Notes: generated by a model not told the origin, from the letters alone. 64,000 nt of DNA from Prorocentrum cordatum (GCA_963575745.1 CAUYUJ010019590.1:102920-166919); one strand, 5' to 3'; counted from the first letter of the stretch, positions 22,091-33,761 are shown. Made by a program: numbers and translations.

Positions 22091-22492
22091 CTAGCGCAGG
22101 CCGGCCGCCTTCCGGAGCTGGCGCGCTGTTGCCGCCTGCAGGCCGCAGGACAAGACCTTGTAGGCCCGCGCCAGCTCGCGCTGCTGCTCGTCTTCGGGCA
22201 AGCGCCGCACCTGCCCTAGCAGCCAGAGGCGGCCCTCGGCGCCGAGCCGCCTCCCCGCCTCGAGGACGAAGGGCGTCAGCCGGTCGCCGGGGTAGCGGGC
22301 GTGGTTCCCCCGCTCGCCGCGCCTGCTGGCCTCGCCGTCCCGGCGCGCGGCCAGCCGCAGCTCGGCCTGCGTGCCGGCTGCAGGGTGGCGGACGGAGACG
22401 TCGAGCCAGCGGGTGCCGTCGTCGTCCTGGCACTGCAGGTCCAGGATCGCGCGCTCGAGTCTGCTCCGCCGTCGGGGTGCCGGCGGCCCCAA
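22091..22492 (-). pseudogene. R2-like element: C-terminal PD-(D/E)xK-like nuclease relic
   Basis: 133 residues beginning with SRLERAILDLQCQDDDGTRW and LDVSVRHP. The two Asp positions separated by about 13 residues, followed by a strand with Val/Ser, match the D ... (E/D)-x-(K/V) pattern of restriction-like endonucleases at the end of R2-type proteins. The rest is a charged helical tail (GRLWLLGQVRRLPEDEQQRE) ending at a TAG at 22091. Catalytic Lys is not obvious. Confidence 0.5.
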
Positions 22493-22599
22493 GTCGGCAC
22501 ACTCTGCTCAACGAGGGGCCGCTCGCCGCGCCAGCGGTGGAGGAGACCCCCGACCCTCCGGTCGAGGCCCTCGTGTCGCGCCACCGCGCCCCCGCCCAC

Positions 22600-23590
22600 C
22601 TGGCAGGTCAGGGCATGGTAGCCGCCGTCGTCTAGTGCCCCGTGGCAGCCAGCGCCGTCGGCAGCGCGCAGGCAGCAGGCGGCCGGCGCGGTCGCTAGCT
22701 CCCGCTGGCTGAGCTCGGCGCGCGGAAGCTGCAGCCGCCGCCGCGCCCCTGCCTGCCAGAGCGCGTTTGAGGGAGCAGAGGTCGCCCTCCGGGTGGGCCA
22801 GAAAGGCCGCGCTGCCGCTTCCGGCTGCGCCCCGCAGCTCGGCCTGTCGGGGAGGGGGCAAGCGTCGCAGCAGAGCTGCGCGCTGGGCCCTTTGCACCTT
22901 CTCCGTGGCCAAGCCTTGCTTCAGGGGCGTCTGCAGCGCAGTCGCCGAGTCCCCCCCCGGCGCGAGCTCGAGCCCCTGGCCCTGCAGCCCGCGCCGCGCC
23001 GTTTCCAGCTGCTGGGCCGCCCGCGGCAGCCGCTCCAGGCAGTCAGCCAGCGTCGCGTTGCCCTGGTCCTCTGCGACCTCCTGCGCCGCGGCTGACCAGG
23101 AGGCGAGGAAGGCCGCGCGGCCCCGCGTGCCCGCCAGCTGCGCGCCGAGGCCTCCAAACCTGGCCGGGAGTCCCAGGAGCTCCACGGCCGCTTCGTCGAG
23201 GTCCCGTTCCAGGAAGTCCCTCCAGCAGCCCGTCAGCAGATCGTCGCACTGCTGCGTCGCGGAGTCCTGGGCGAGCTCTATCCGCAAGGAGCGCTGGCTT
23301 GCCGGGCCCGCGTAAGCGCGCAGGAGGGCTGCCGCTGCCTGCTTCTTGAGTTCGGCCTTTTGCAGCTTCTTCAGCTCCCCCCAGAGCGTCTCTAGCTTCC
23401 GCCCAGCATCGGACAAGCTGTTCGCCGGCACCCCAAGGGCGGCGGGCGCGCTGCTCTCGGCGTCTCCCGGAGGCCGCAGGTGCTTGCCGAGCACAGGCAG
23501 GCTCGGCACCCAGCTCGCCTGCAGGTCCTGCGTGAGCACGGCGCGCCCGGCTGGGGACCAGGCGGCCGTCTTCGCCAGCTTCAGCTTCAG
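22600..23590 (-). pseudogene. R2-like element: post-RT region and zinc knuckle
   Basis: Starts with LAKTAAWSPAGRAVL, the post-palm block, and continues with an Ala/Leu/Gln-rich helical region (QKAELKKQAAAALLRAYAGP; LLGLPARFGGLGAQLAGTRG) to about 22745. There the frame shifts. The following frame gives PAACCLRAADGAGC ... GGYHALTCQ, a Cys/His knuckle of the kind found between RT and nuclease in R2-clade proteins. Confidence 0.62.
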
Positions 23591-25566
23591 CCCGAGGGGC
23601 GGAGCGCCCGCTGAAAGGCTTCCAAGGCGAGCGCGGCCAGCGCGGCGTCTACCACCAGGTAGGCGTCGCCCAGGTAGCTGTAGAGCTTCGCTTGCGGGTC
23701 CAGGCGGAGCAGCTCGGTCTGAAAGCCGTCCAGAGCTACTCTCTGCGCCACGGAGTAGGCCGCGGGCGAGAGCGGGCCCCCCTGGTCGAAGCCCCTCGCG
23801 TTGTCAAGCGGGTGGAAAAGCCCCCCGGCGTCGCGCCAAAGGCGCCTCGCTGGCTGGCCGTGCCAAGCGAGCAGGGCCGTCGCGACCACCTCGTCTCGCT
23901 CCGCCATTGCCACTATGGCGGGCGCTCGTTCCAGCGAGGGAAAGCCGGCCTCCACGTCCACCTTCAGGAAAACTGCTGTTGGCCTGGTTTCTGCCTGCGC
24001 CTCCAGTTTCCGCAGCAGGATCTCGGTGCCGCCGGACCTCCCGACCCCGCACTGCCTGTGCCCGGCTGCGTCCCGGAGCTGCTCCTTCCAGGTCCGCGCC
24101 AGCGCTCGCGGACCCAGGCGTCGCACCGTCGATCCCACGATGAGCGGTCGCACGTCGTCGTCTCCCTTGCGCAGCGCCGTGACCTCCCCGGCCCGGAGAA
24201 CACCCATAGCCTCCCCCGGGAGCATGCCTAACTCGATCCACGAGACAGCTTCGGTGAGCCAGCCCAGGGTTTCGGAACACATTTTCGCGTCTGCTAAGTG
24301 CTCCAAGCGGCTGCCGAAAAGCCCCGGCGCTGAGAGGCGGGGTGGCTTCCGGAGCAGGCGCGCCGTCTCCTCCTGGACTTTCTCGAGCGTCTCTTGCGAA
24401 GGGTGCGGGATACCTTCCGCCGACGGCGCGGGCAGAGCCGTCGGAGGGAAGCACTTCTTGATTTTCGTCAGCGTTTCCGGGGTGCGGAGCGCCAGTTTGC
24501 TGTTGGCAGTGGCCCGTAGTGCTCGCCCTTCCTCTCCAGCTGCTGCCAGGGTGTGGATCCGCGCCGCCTTCAGCTTGTCACCATTCCTGGCGGCAGCCAT
24601 TGGGATCTTCCGCCCGTGGCGCACGGATGTCCACAGTGCTTCCCACTGCGCCCCCCAGAACCACGCAAGGCGCTCCTCCAGCAACTCCGCACACGTCGCA
24701 CCCTCGCTGCCGGTGCTGAGGAGTAGGAGGTCCAGCACCAAAAACAGTTTCCACTCCTCCTTCGCTTCCCCATGTTCCCGGGCACTCCGAAGTATCTCCA
24801 GCGTCTTCCGCCTCGCCTGGAGGACCGCGCCTCGTAGTCTGTCCGGGATCTGCACGTAAGTGGTGGCTCCGGTCGTCAACAAATCGTTCCAAGGCAATCT
24901 CGCCCACCACGCTCGGCCAGGCAGCTCGTTGTCGTCCCAGGCTGGATGTTGGACAAGCTGTTCTGGCGGCGCCAGCCGCGAGCCCCCAGCGCCTCCTGCG
25001 TTGCCGGCCTGGGGCTCGGCGACTGCTGTCTGCGCACGCGCCGCGGCGACACTCGTGTCATCGCCTCTGCCACGAGGTCGGAATTCGGCACCTTGCGGCA
25101 CGCGACCCTGCAAACAAGTGGGGCACTTCCAGCGCGAGCATGTCCGGTTGCCCCACGTACACAGGCGCAACTCGCCCGCCTCGAAGACCAGGCCACAGGA
25201 CCTGCAGGAAGCTGGTCGCGCGGACGTTCCTTGCACGTCGACGGCCCAGACCCTCGCCCGATATTGGGATGCAGGTTCAGAACTCCCCTCCACATCCATC
25301 ATCCCTTCGTCTTCTCCTCCACTCGGTCTCTGCCGTCGCTGCCCACTTGATGCGGCTCCGCCAGCAGGCACGGGGGCGACGTCGTTTTCCATTCCTCTTC
25401 CTCCTCCTCGGCGCTCCTGGGGCTCCGCGGCCGCAGCCTCCATCCGGACAAACCTCCTCGCCGCCTCAGCCGAGACCAGCGCAGGGCAGCCCGCCTCGGC
25501 CGGCCGCCACCGACCCCGCACGCACGTGGAGGATATGGGGGTATCCTCTCCTCTTTGCGGGGCCAT
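23587..25566 (-). pseudogene. R2-like element: N-terminal fingers and RT
   Basis: 659 residues uninterrupted. Near residues 120-155, SCRSCGLVF then LCTWGNRTC and WKCPTCLQG give a multi-Cys finger that could bind DNA. A helical region follows. RT blocks: LVAALRKGDD-like VTALRKGDDDVRPLIVGST (motif 1/2 region), KVDVEAGFPSLERAPAIV (motif A with Asp), RGFDQGGPLSPAAYSVAQ (motif B, QGxPLSP) and LYSYLGDAYLVVD (motif C, where the usual DD is GD). The frame closes at 23587 after ALRPSG, but GLKLKLAKTAAWSP continues one frame over, so a single-base indel is likely. Known role: target-primed reverse transcription. Confidence 0.72.
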
Positions 25567-25675
25567 GCAAAACGTCTCGCGAAAGCAGGAACTGGAAATG
25601 CCTGAGTTTACCCGCCCTCGCGGACCCTACGGCCCCTCGACCCCCGAGGGAGGCGCTTGAGCCAATCCTTGAGCC

Positions 25676-25733
25676 AGGAGGAGGAGGAGGAGGAGGAGGA
25701 GGAGGAGGAGGAGGAGGAGGAGGAGGAGGAGGA
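25676..25733. repeat. (GGA)n microsatellite, 5' side of R2-like element
   Basis: About 19 GGA units in an uninterrupted run, about 110 bp beyond the start of the element frame. Confidence 0.95.
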
Positions 25734-26186
25734 GTGCAGGCTGCTCCTGCCCAGGGCGAGGGCGGAAGCCAGGGGGACGCCAGGCACCCCTGAGAACTGA
25801 TGGGGAGGGGAGGGGAGGGGAGGGCACCGCGTTGCCCTCCTCGGGCCTCCTCGGGGCGCGGCGGAGAGCTCCGTCGAGGCCTTCGCCCGCCCCCTCGGGA
25901 TGCGGGCTGCGAGCCCCCGACCTCTGCAAACCGCACCATTCGGAGTCGCCGAGGCCATCGGCGAGATGGACCGATCAAAATCCGCGTCCTCTGAGATCCG
26001 GGCGCTGCGATGTGTCGCACAGGGCGGTTTCGCCCGGTGTCGGACTCCGGGGCCATCACAGGTCGGCCAGGCTCGAGAGGTGCAGAGGAGAGATGGGGTA
26101 TGGGGCTCCAGTGGTGAATTTACTGGGTGTTGCAACTTGTTCGCAACGTCGGATCTCAGTGCCTGCTGCAGCAAGCGAGCCAGGGA
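25734..26186. other. Unique GC-rich sequence
   Basis: Contains a short (GGGGA)4 run at 25803-25822. No supported gene. Confidence 0.5.
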
Positions 26187-26270
26187 GAGGAGGAGGAGGA
26201 GGAGGAGGAGGAGGAGCAGGAGGAGCAGGAGGAAGAGGAGGAGGACGACGACGAGCACGATAATATAACG
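26187..26270. repeat. (GGA)n-rich tract
   Basis: AGGAGGAGG and AGCAGGAGG units, ending in GACGACGACGAGC. Confidence 0.9.
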
Positions 26271-27703
26271 AAGACGATAACGACAGGGCCGGGGATCGAG
26301 GATAGGTCGCCTAAGTCTGCCCACCCATCCCCTCCTCTCATCCCGTACCTCGCCTCCTCCAACTCCTCCTCCCCCTCCTCCACATTCCTTCAACCTCCCC
26401 AAGCTCCCTCGCCCGCTCTGCCCCTCCCCCCCCTCCATGCGCCGAGGATCGGGCACAACAGAACGACAGCTACATGCGCAGGTCTCTGACGATGTGCTCT
26501 TCTCGACCAGTGTGTTTCTTCGATTTCGGCCCTCGGTGAACTCTGCCTGGCTCCGGGACCACAAAGATCGGATCTAGGGCGAAAAACTACCCCATGGAGA
26601 AGTCGCCGGGACCTCTGTGGACGCGGATTGCAACAAGATATGTGCGGATGCCAGGGATCAGAAGGCCTCCGGCCGTTTGAGCTGTCCGGGCTTCCTCCAG
26701 AACCCCAGAGGGCCTCTCGAAGGCCCGAAGATTCGATGCTCGTTCTGGCGACCTTTCTGGAGCCACTGGCTCCACCAGTGTGTCGAAGCTTCGTCGAACG
26801 TCCGTCGACTTGAGTCGAACATGAGCCGACTCTGAGTCGAGCCCAAGTCGTTTCTGAGTCCAACTTGATTCAAACTGGCGTCGAACTGGAGTCCGACTAG
26901 AGCCGAACAGATCAGTCGGGTGGGCTCCTGGAAGGTCCCCAAAACGAGCACCTGGGGAAGGGGTCCTGAAAAGCCACGGCGCCTTCTAAGAAGGCCTGCC
27001 CCCTCTCGCCACCCCCCGTCGGGGCGCCGCCGAATATGAGACGAAGCCAAGAAGAGGACAAATTCGGGTGAGGACAAATCGTTAATCTCTGAGGTCTGGC
27101 GGCTCTGGAGGATCTATCGGGCGCCGCGGCCTTCTCTGAGCGCTGCGGAACGCTCTGAGAGCGTTCTGGAACGCTCTGGAACGGATTTATCCTCGTCCTA
27201 GACACGCCCGAGAAGACCTCCAGTTGGGGCAAATAGCCCATGACAGGGCAATACGTGTATCCAAGGGCGCCGATGGCCCATGCCTTGGGCGATGCTCCCA
27301 GGCGAATACCCGTCGGCCAGAAGAAGTGGGTAAAAACATGAAGCAGGAAGGCGGATAACGTAGATTATGTTTAGGCCCTCCCGGAGAACAACAAAACACA
27401 GCACAAGCACATCGGTTTTTGAAGTAGGAAGGCGCCTGAAGCATATTGGGATCTGGGAGTCCAAAAATACCCAGATCTTCGGCGTCTCGATTTTTTCGAG
27501 ACAAGAGCCCTGGACCTCTCGACCACTTCCCCAGGACAACTCTTTCATCCCCAGTCGTTGTTTGACGGTCCCGAGGCCCAGCAGGGGCCCCGAGAGGCCG
27601 AAAACTATAGAAAACATCCGATTCGATTTCTTCAAGACGCCCGCTGTCTGGGTACCTACTTTCAACGACGGGCGCGCACGTGCAACGCCCGCCTCTGGCC
27701 ACT
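26271..27703. other. Unique region with a degenerate GAGTCGAAC motif cluster
   Basis: Mostly unrecognised. At 26780-26905 a GTCGAAC/GAGTC(G/C)AAC motif recurs about nine times at irregular 10-16-bp spacing. Near 27140-27180 AACGCTCTGAGAGCGTT forms an inverted repeat followed by more CGTTCTGGAACGCTCT copies. Open frames here show no recognisable protein. Confidence 0.5.
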
Positions 27704-30700
27704 TCGCCCCTATCGCCTCCGACAGGCCACCTACCTATCGTCGCCCCTACCGTCGCCCCGATCGTCGCCTCCGACAGGCCGCCTACATAGCGTCCCCCCT
27801 ATGCGCTTCTGTCGTCGCCTCTATCGTTGCCCCTACCCACCCCTATCGTCGCCAGTGTCGTCGCCCCTATCGTCGCCCCTATTCGCTTCTATCGTCGCCC
27901 GTTTCGTCGCCCCTAACGTCGCCCCTAACGTCGACCTTATCATCGCCCCTATCGTCGCCCCTATCGTCGCCTCCGACAGGCCTCCTACATATCGCCGCCC
28001 ATATTCGCTTCTCTCGTCGCCCCTATCGTCGCCTCTATCGTCGCCCCTGTCGTCGCAGCTGTCGTCGCCCATATCTGCTTCTATCGTCGCCCCTATCGTC
28101 GCCCCGATCGTCACATCCGACAGGCCGCCTACAGACCGTCGCCCCTATCGTCGCCTACATTTCGTCGCCCCTTATCATCGCCCTATTTGTCGCCCCTGTC
28201 GTCGCCCCTATCGTCGCCCCTATTCGCTTCTCTTGTCGCCACTATCGTCGCCCCTATCGTCGCCCCTGTCGTCGCCCCTGTCGTCGCCCCTATTTGCTTC
28301 TATCGTCACCCCCATCGTCGCCCCGATGATCGCCCTATTTGTCGCCCCGATCGTCGCCCCTATTGTCGCTCTTACCGTCGCCCCTCTTCGCCCCTAGTTA
28401 TCGTCACCCCTATCGTCGCCCCTATCGTCGCCCCTGTCTTCGCCCCGATCGTCGCCCCTATCGTCGCTCCTAGCACCGCCCCTGTCATCGCACTCTGTTG
28501 GCGCCCCTATCCGTCCCTATCGTCGCTCATACCGTCGCTCCATTCGTCGCCCCTATCGTCGCCCCTATCGTCGCCCCCATCGCTGTCCCTATCGTCGCCC
28601 CTATTCGCACATAACATAATCGCCCAGGTCGTCGGCACTATCGTCGCGCATATCGTCGCCCGCATCGTCGCCCCGATCATCGCCCCTGTCGTCGAGCCAA
28701 TCGTAGCCCCTAGCGTCGCCCATATCGCCGCCCCTATCGCCGCCCCTATCGTCGCCCATATCGTTGCCACTATCGTCGCACATACTCGCACCTGTCGTCG
28801 GCCCTATCGCCACCCCTATCGTCGCCCTTATCGTCGCCCCTAATCGCTCCTATCGTCGCCCCTGTCGTCGCCCCATATCGTCACCCATATCGTCGCCCCT
28901 AGTCGCTCCAATCGTCGCCCCAATCGTCGCCCCTAATCGCTCCTATCGTCGCCCCAATCGTCGCCAATATCGTCGCCCCTATCGTCGCCCATATCGTTGC
29001 CCCTATTCGCCCCTGTCGTCGCCGCGGTTCGCGACTATCGTCACCCCTACCGTAGCCCCATATCGTCGCCACATGATCGCTTCTATCGTCGCCCTTAGTC
29101 GCTCCTATCGAAGCCCCATCGTCGCCCCGTCTTCCCCCATATCGTCGCACCTTATCGTCGCCCCTAGCTTCGTCCCTATTCGCGCCTATCGTCGCCCATA
29201 CCGTCGCCCCTACCGTCGCCCCTAGTCGCCCCTGTCGTCCCCCTCATCGTCGCCCCTACCGTCGCCCCTGTCGTCGCCCCTAGTCGCTTCCATCGTCGCA
29301 CCATATCGGTACCCCTATCGTCGCCCCTATTCGCTCCTATCGTCGCCCCTATCGTCGCCCCTTTTCGCCCCTAGCGATGCCCATATTGTCGCCCCTACCA
29401 TCGCCCCATATCGCCGCCCGTATTCGCTTCTATCGTCGCCCCTAGCGTCGCCCCATATTCGGTCCTATTGTCGCCCCACATCATCGCCCGTATCGTCGTC
29501 CCTATGGTCCCTGTCGTCGCCCCTATCGTCGCCCTTATCGACGCCCCTACAGTCGCCCCTATTCGCTCCTATCGTCGGCCCTATCGTCGCCCCAGATCGC
29601 CGCCCCCATCAGCGACTCTACTCGCCCCTATCGTCGCCCCATATCCTCGCCCCTACCGAGACCGATCGTCGCCCCCATCGGCGCTCCTGTTGCCACCCCT
29701 ATGGTCACCATTACCGTCGCACCTGTTCGGTCCCATCGTCGCCCCTATCGCCGCCGCTGTCGTCGCCCCTACGTATCATGGCCCCTATCGTCGCCCCTGT
29801 CGTCGCCCATATCGTCGACCCTATTCGCGCCTATCGTCGCCCCTATCGTCGCCCACATTCGCCCCTTATCGTCGTCCCACATCGCCACCCATACCGTCGC
29901 CCCTACCGTCGCCCGTGCCGCCCCGATTCGCACCTATCGTCACCCATGTCGTAGCCCCATCTCGTCGCCCCTACCGTCGCCCGTAGTCGTTCCCATCGTT
30001 GCCCATAGCGTCGCCACGACCGTCGCCCCTTATCGTTGCCCATACAGTCGCCCCAAGTCGCCCCTATCGTCGCCCGTATCGCCGCCCAGATCGTCGCCCC
30101 TATCGTCGCCGCCCGTAGTCGCCCCGGTCGTCGCCCCTAGCGTCGCCCATACCGTGGCCCATATCGTCGCCCCTATCGTCGCCCATACAGTCGCCCATAT
30201 TCGCTCCTATCGTCGCCCAGATCGCAGCCCCTATCGTCGCCACCGCTACTCACTCCTATCGTCGCCCCTATCGTCGCCCCATATTCGCCCCTACTGTCGC
30301 ACCTTACCGCCGCACCTATCAACGACCCTATCGTCGCTCCTATCGTCGCCCCATTCGCCGCCTTCGGCAGGCCGCCTACATATTCGCCAAGATCGTCGCC
30401 CCTCACCCCTACCGTCGCCCCTATCGTCGCCCTTATTATGTACCCTGGCGTCGCCCATATCGTCGCCCGTATTCACTTCTATCGTCGCCCATATCGCCGC
30501 CCCTATCGTCGCCCCATCGTCGCCCATATTCGCCCGTATCGTCGCCCCTTATCATCGCCCCGATCGTCGCCCCATGTCGTCGCCCCTATCATCGCCCCTA
30601 TCGTCGGTCATGTCGTCGCCCCGACTCGCCCATCTCGTTGCCCCTATCGTCGCCACTATCGCCGCCCTCATCGTCGCTCCGATCGTCGCCCATGTCGTCG

Positions 30701-31842
30701 CCCATGTCTTCTCCCCCATCGTCGCCCCCTTATCGTCGCCCCTATTCGCGCCTATCGTCGCCACTATCGTCGCCCCCATCGTCGCCCCTATCGTCGCCCT
30801 TATCGCCGCCCCATGTCGTCGCCCCCATTCGTTCCTGTTGTCGCCCCTATCGTCGCCCCCTATTCGCTCCGATCGTCGCCCCCATCGCCGCCCCTAGTCA
30901 CCCCTATCGTCGTCCGTACCCTCGTCCCTAGTCGATTCTACCGTCGCCCCTACCGGAGCCCCTATCGCCTCCTCCATTCGCTCATTTCGTCGCCCCTATC
31001 GGCGCTCTTAGACGCCCCTATCGACGCCCCTATCGTCGCTCATATTCGCTTTTATCATCGCCCCTTCCCGTCGCCCCGTATCGTCGCCCCCAGTCGCCCA
31101 TATCGCCGCCCCTTTCGCCCCCCCAGTCGTCGCCCCTACTAGCGTCCCGATTCGCTACTACCGTCGCCCCTGTCCGCGCTTGTCGTCGCCCCTACTAGCG
31201 TCCCGATTCGCTACTATCGTCGCCCCTATTCGCTTCCATCGTCGCCCTTATCGTCGCCCCTGTCGTCGCCCCTATTCGCGCATGCCGTCGAGCCTATCGT
31301 CGCCCCTATCGTCGCCCCTAGTCGCCCTTGTGGTCGCGCCTGTCGCCGCCCCTATCGTCTCCCCGATTCGCGCTTATCGTCGCCCCGATCGTGACCCCTA
31401 TTCGCCCCGATCGTCGCCCATCTCGTCGCCCCTTATCGCCGCCCATATCGCCACCCCTATCGTCGCCCCAATTCGCCCCTATCGTCGCCCCTATTGTAGC
31501 CCTATTCGCGCCCATCGTCGCCACTATCGTCGCCCCTACTCGCACCTATCGTTGCTCCTACCGTCGCCCCGATTCGCCCATATCGTCGTCCATATCGTCG
31601 CCCCTATCGTCGCCCCTATCGTCGTCCCTATCGTCGCCCCTATCGTCGCCCCTATCGTCGCCCCATAACACCGCCGTTTCTCGTCGCCCCCCATCGTCGC
31701 CCCTATCGTCGCCCCAGTCGTCGCCCCATATCATCGCCCCTATCGTCGCCCATATTGCCTCACCGATCGTCGCCCCTAGTCGCGCACATCGTCGCTCATA
31801 TCGTCGCCCAGATTCACGCCCGTCGTCGCCCCGATTCGCCCC
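27704..31842. repeat. 12-bp minisatellite (CCTATCGTCGCC)n, left part
   Basis: About 4.1 kb built from CCTATCGTCGCC with frequent variants (CCTATTCGCTCC, CCCGATCGTCGC, GCCCATATCGTC). The longer phrase TCCGACAGGCC(G/A/T)CCTAC recurs inside it near 27718, 27769, 27971, 28108 and, modified, 30363. Translation gives Pro-Ile-Val-Ala repeats on the plus strand; these are not genes. The array stops abruptly at the composite retroelement insertion and resumes at 51957. Confidence 0.95.
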
Positions 31843-31845
31843 TTG

Positions 31846-32127
31846 GCTCGAGAACTCAAGTTGTTCCAGGTCTCAAGCTGTTTCAGGTCTCCCTTCAGGG
31901 TGTCTTGCATTCGGCTAGCGAACTGGAGCTCAACTACCAGGAACGGGACGCCTCTTTCCTCAGCGCAAATTGCGATTCTCAAGAACGGGGCAACGACGGT
32001 GCAGTTTAAGGGAGGGAACCCGCACCGGCAGGGAAGTAAAGCATACGAGCGGTACGAACGGTACAAGGTGACGTCGCCGATTGGCGAGGCAGGCATGTGC
32101 GGTGCCACATTTCAGGACTTGAGTTGT
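31846..32127 (+). mobile_element. Candidate 5' piece of the LINE, split off by the copia element
   Basis: 282 bp of non-repetitive sequence between the 12-bp array and the copia LTR-like repeat. The plus-strand LINE to the right has a complete 3' end against the same array, but its 5' side starts at the copia LTR. The simplest reading is that this piece is the LINE 5' untranslated region, separated when copia inserted. No coding match is visible. Confidence 0.4.
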
Positions 32128-32366
32128 AAGTCTGAAATGACTCTGGCAGGTCATATAGCATCCAATTCCATGTCGAAGAAATGCGATATGGGGAGTGGAT
32201 GGATAGGACAGAATAAGATCGATGTTATGATCTTTCCAACACATAGCGAACACTAAGGTAAGTGTCCGGGCAAATAGGGCGCGCGCGCCTTGAGCCAAGG
32301 CAGCGGCGCGCAGGCTATACTCCCGATCCTCTATAACATCCCCCAAAGAGCTACCCTTAAAGTCGG
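32128..32366 (-). repeat. 3' LTR (or shared LTR part) of the copia element
   Basis: Direct repeat of 47701-47939. The sequence on its inner side (32367-32766) has no counterpart beyond 47939, so either the full LTR is longer and the right copy is truncated, or this is internal 3' sequence. No polypurine tract on the sense strand was found next to it. Confidence 0.72.
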
Positions 32367-32497
32367 GAGGGGAGGAGGCGGAGAGTAAAGCCGCGCAGCC
32401 GCTAGGCTCTAGTAAGGCCGCGCGCACAACTGTTTGCAAGAAAAACAGTACGCGCAGTCTGGTCTACCACCAGACTGAAGGGCGAGATTATTCGCCG

Positions 32498-32511
32498 GCG
32501 AGTTTCCTCGC
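32498..32511 (-). repeat. GNRA mini-hairpin 1
   Basis: Sense stem GCGAG/CTCGC, loop GAAA. Reads RGNSP. Confidence 0.8.
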
Positions 32512-32651
32512 AAAACTTTTCCACACACACACACACAGGCTAGCCCCTCGGATATAAGAGGGCAATCGGCCCGGCTAGAGGTAAGCCAAACAGGCCATTC
32601 CCCTCCAGGCAAAATGGTATTGAGGCAAAGAGCCTGAACCAATCTGAACAG

Positions 32652-32665
32652 GCTCGTTGCCAAGC
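32652..32665 (-). repeat. GNRA mini-hairpin 2
   Basis: Sense stem GCTTG/CGAGC with one G-U pair, loop GCAA. The plus strand would have a C-A mismatch. Reads LATS in the local frame. Confidence 0.75.
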
Positions 32666-32677
32666 GTGAAAAGTATG

Positions 32678-32691
32678 GCTCGTTCCCGAGC
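32678..32691 (-). repeat. GNRA mini-hairpin 3
   Basis: Sense stem GCTCG/CGAGC, loop GGAA. Reads LGNEP. Only 12 bp from hairpin 2. Confidence 0.8.
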
Positions 32692-32768
32692 AGATAGGAG
32701 GGCGCCTCTGCATTAGGCGCCCGTGCTGGCAACTGGACCGCGGGGGCCTCGAAAGGGAACAAGCTGCT

Positions 32769-33713
32769 TCACGTCATACTTAAATGACTAGTGCCTGACA
32801 TCACTTCCAAAAGCAGCTCCCGATCAATACTCTCCTCTGTATGCCCAGCTGCGGTCATCTCTCCAGTGTCACACCACTGTACGTTATGCACTATACCTAT
32901 ATCCATGAGCTCACGTATCCAGCTGATATGTCCCAGCAAAGTACATTCCGTCGGCATCTTAAGGTCTTTTCTGGATAACGATTTGTATACAGACTCAGCG
33001 TCTATAGTAAGGGATACTTTGATAGCGAGGCCTCCAACTTCGCGCATATCTCGTAGCTGTCGTGGAGTCAGTGCTCCGGCCTTGAGCTCGTGGAGAGTGA
33101 TGAGCGTGGGATAACACTCATCAAGATTATGCGCAGCTGCAAGTGCCTCAGCGGCATAGCTGGACCTCAGCTGCAGCCGGTGTGATTTGCATAGTCCGTC
33201 GCAAAGGTGAACAACGGATTTGCCTTGAGGCGAGTTTCCTCGCCGTTATACGCTAGCCCCACGAATACCGTAGCCCTTAGTTTCATCGTCCTCCTCCCCG
33301 GTGAGTTTCCGACACCCCAAATCACTGTGTATGTCTACTTCATTCGTCGGTTTCATCCGAGGGAAAGTGATGCGTTTCGGGCTGCTGATCAGCTTTCGCG
33401 CCACAGCATGCAGTCGTCTGACTTGTAAGTTGGTGGGCCCTTGGATCTTCTGGAGAGAGACCACATACACCATAAGCCAGACTTGAGTAAGAAGGGCATA
33501 GGCGAGAGCTCCTCGCAGGCTAACGAACATGTCGGTGATAAGTTTGGTAGCTTTGGCGTCTGCCGCTGCTCCCGTAAGTTCAGGATGTGTGATAGGACGT
33601 AGTTGTTTAATGTACTCGTCCTGGTCCATGATCACATCCCATTGGTCATTCTTCGTGTAGCGAACGGCACAATTCGTGTAAGAATGTTTGTTGAGCTTGC
33701 ATTTACCAAACAC
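32769..33713 (-). pseudogene. Copia RT thumb and RNase H
   Basis: Frame 33713-33246 contains KCKLNKHSYTNCAVRYTK, LRPITHPELTGAAAD (thumb, PI-x-HPEL) and VDIHSDLGCRKLTGEEDD, the first RNase H Asp block (normally SDSDFAG). It ends in TAA at 33246; the same frame continues over a hairpin (RGNSP) beyond it. Frame 33047-32769 has SLTIDAESVYKSLSRKDLKM (third block with Asp) and VQWCDTGEMTAAGHTEESID (final block). RNase H removes the RNA strand of the hybrid. Confidence 0.75.
33230..33243 (-). repeat. GNRA mini-hairpin 4
   Basis: Sense stem GCGAG/CTCGC, loop GAAA. Reads RGNSP in the RNase H frame, just after its TAA. Confidence 0.8.
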
Positions 33714-33761
33714 CTTTTCGACACGTTGTACATAGTCATCTACGTTTTTCTCTAGGCCTGT

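Larger units (their letters stand above)
22091..25566 (-). mobile_element. Non-LTR element: RT, zinc knuckle, PD-(D/E)xK-like nuclease
   Basis: A single minus-strand coding region runs from 25566 to 22091 with frame changes near 23590, 22740 and 22500. The order is a Cys-rich N-terminus, a helical region, RT, a long post-RT region, a Cys/His knuckle and a nuclease-like C-terminus. RT followed by CCHC and a restriction-like nuclease is the layout of R2-type site-specific LINEs. The RT motif C is degenerate (YLGDAYLV rather than YxDD), so this copy is probably inactive. (GGA)n tracts lie on both sides. Confidence 0.7.

Noticed and set aside
20961-22511. A 516-residue minus-strand Pro/Ser/Arg-rich frame
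   Set aside because: Mostly microsatellite translation joined to out-of-frame parts of the R2-like element; the element's own frame differs.
31843-31852. TTGGCTCGAG at the array/LINE junction, one base from the end of the dinoflagellate spliced leader (TTGGCTCAAG)
   Set aside because: A 10-mer with one mismatch is expected by chance several times in 64 kb; only its location is suggestive.
27367-31918. Plus-strand frames of 200-400 residues rich in Pro-Ile-Val-Ala
   Set aside because: Pure products of the 12-bp array, present in all three frames.
32285-32297. Minus-strand TTGGCTCAAG in the left LTR
   Set aside because: An exact 10-mer match to the leader end, but the right LTR has TTGGCTCAGG and the context is unrelated.
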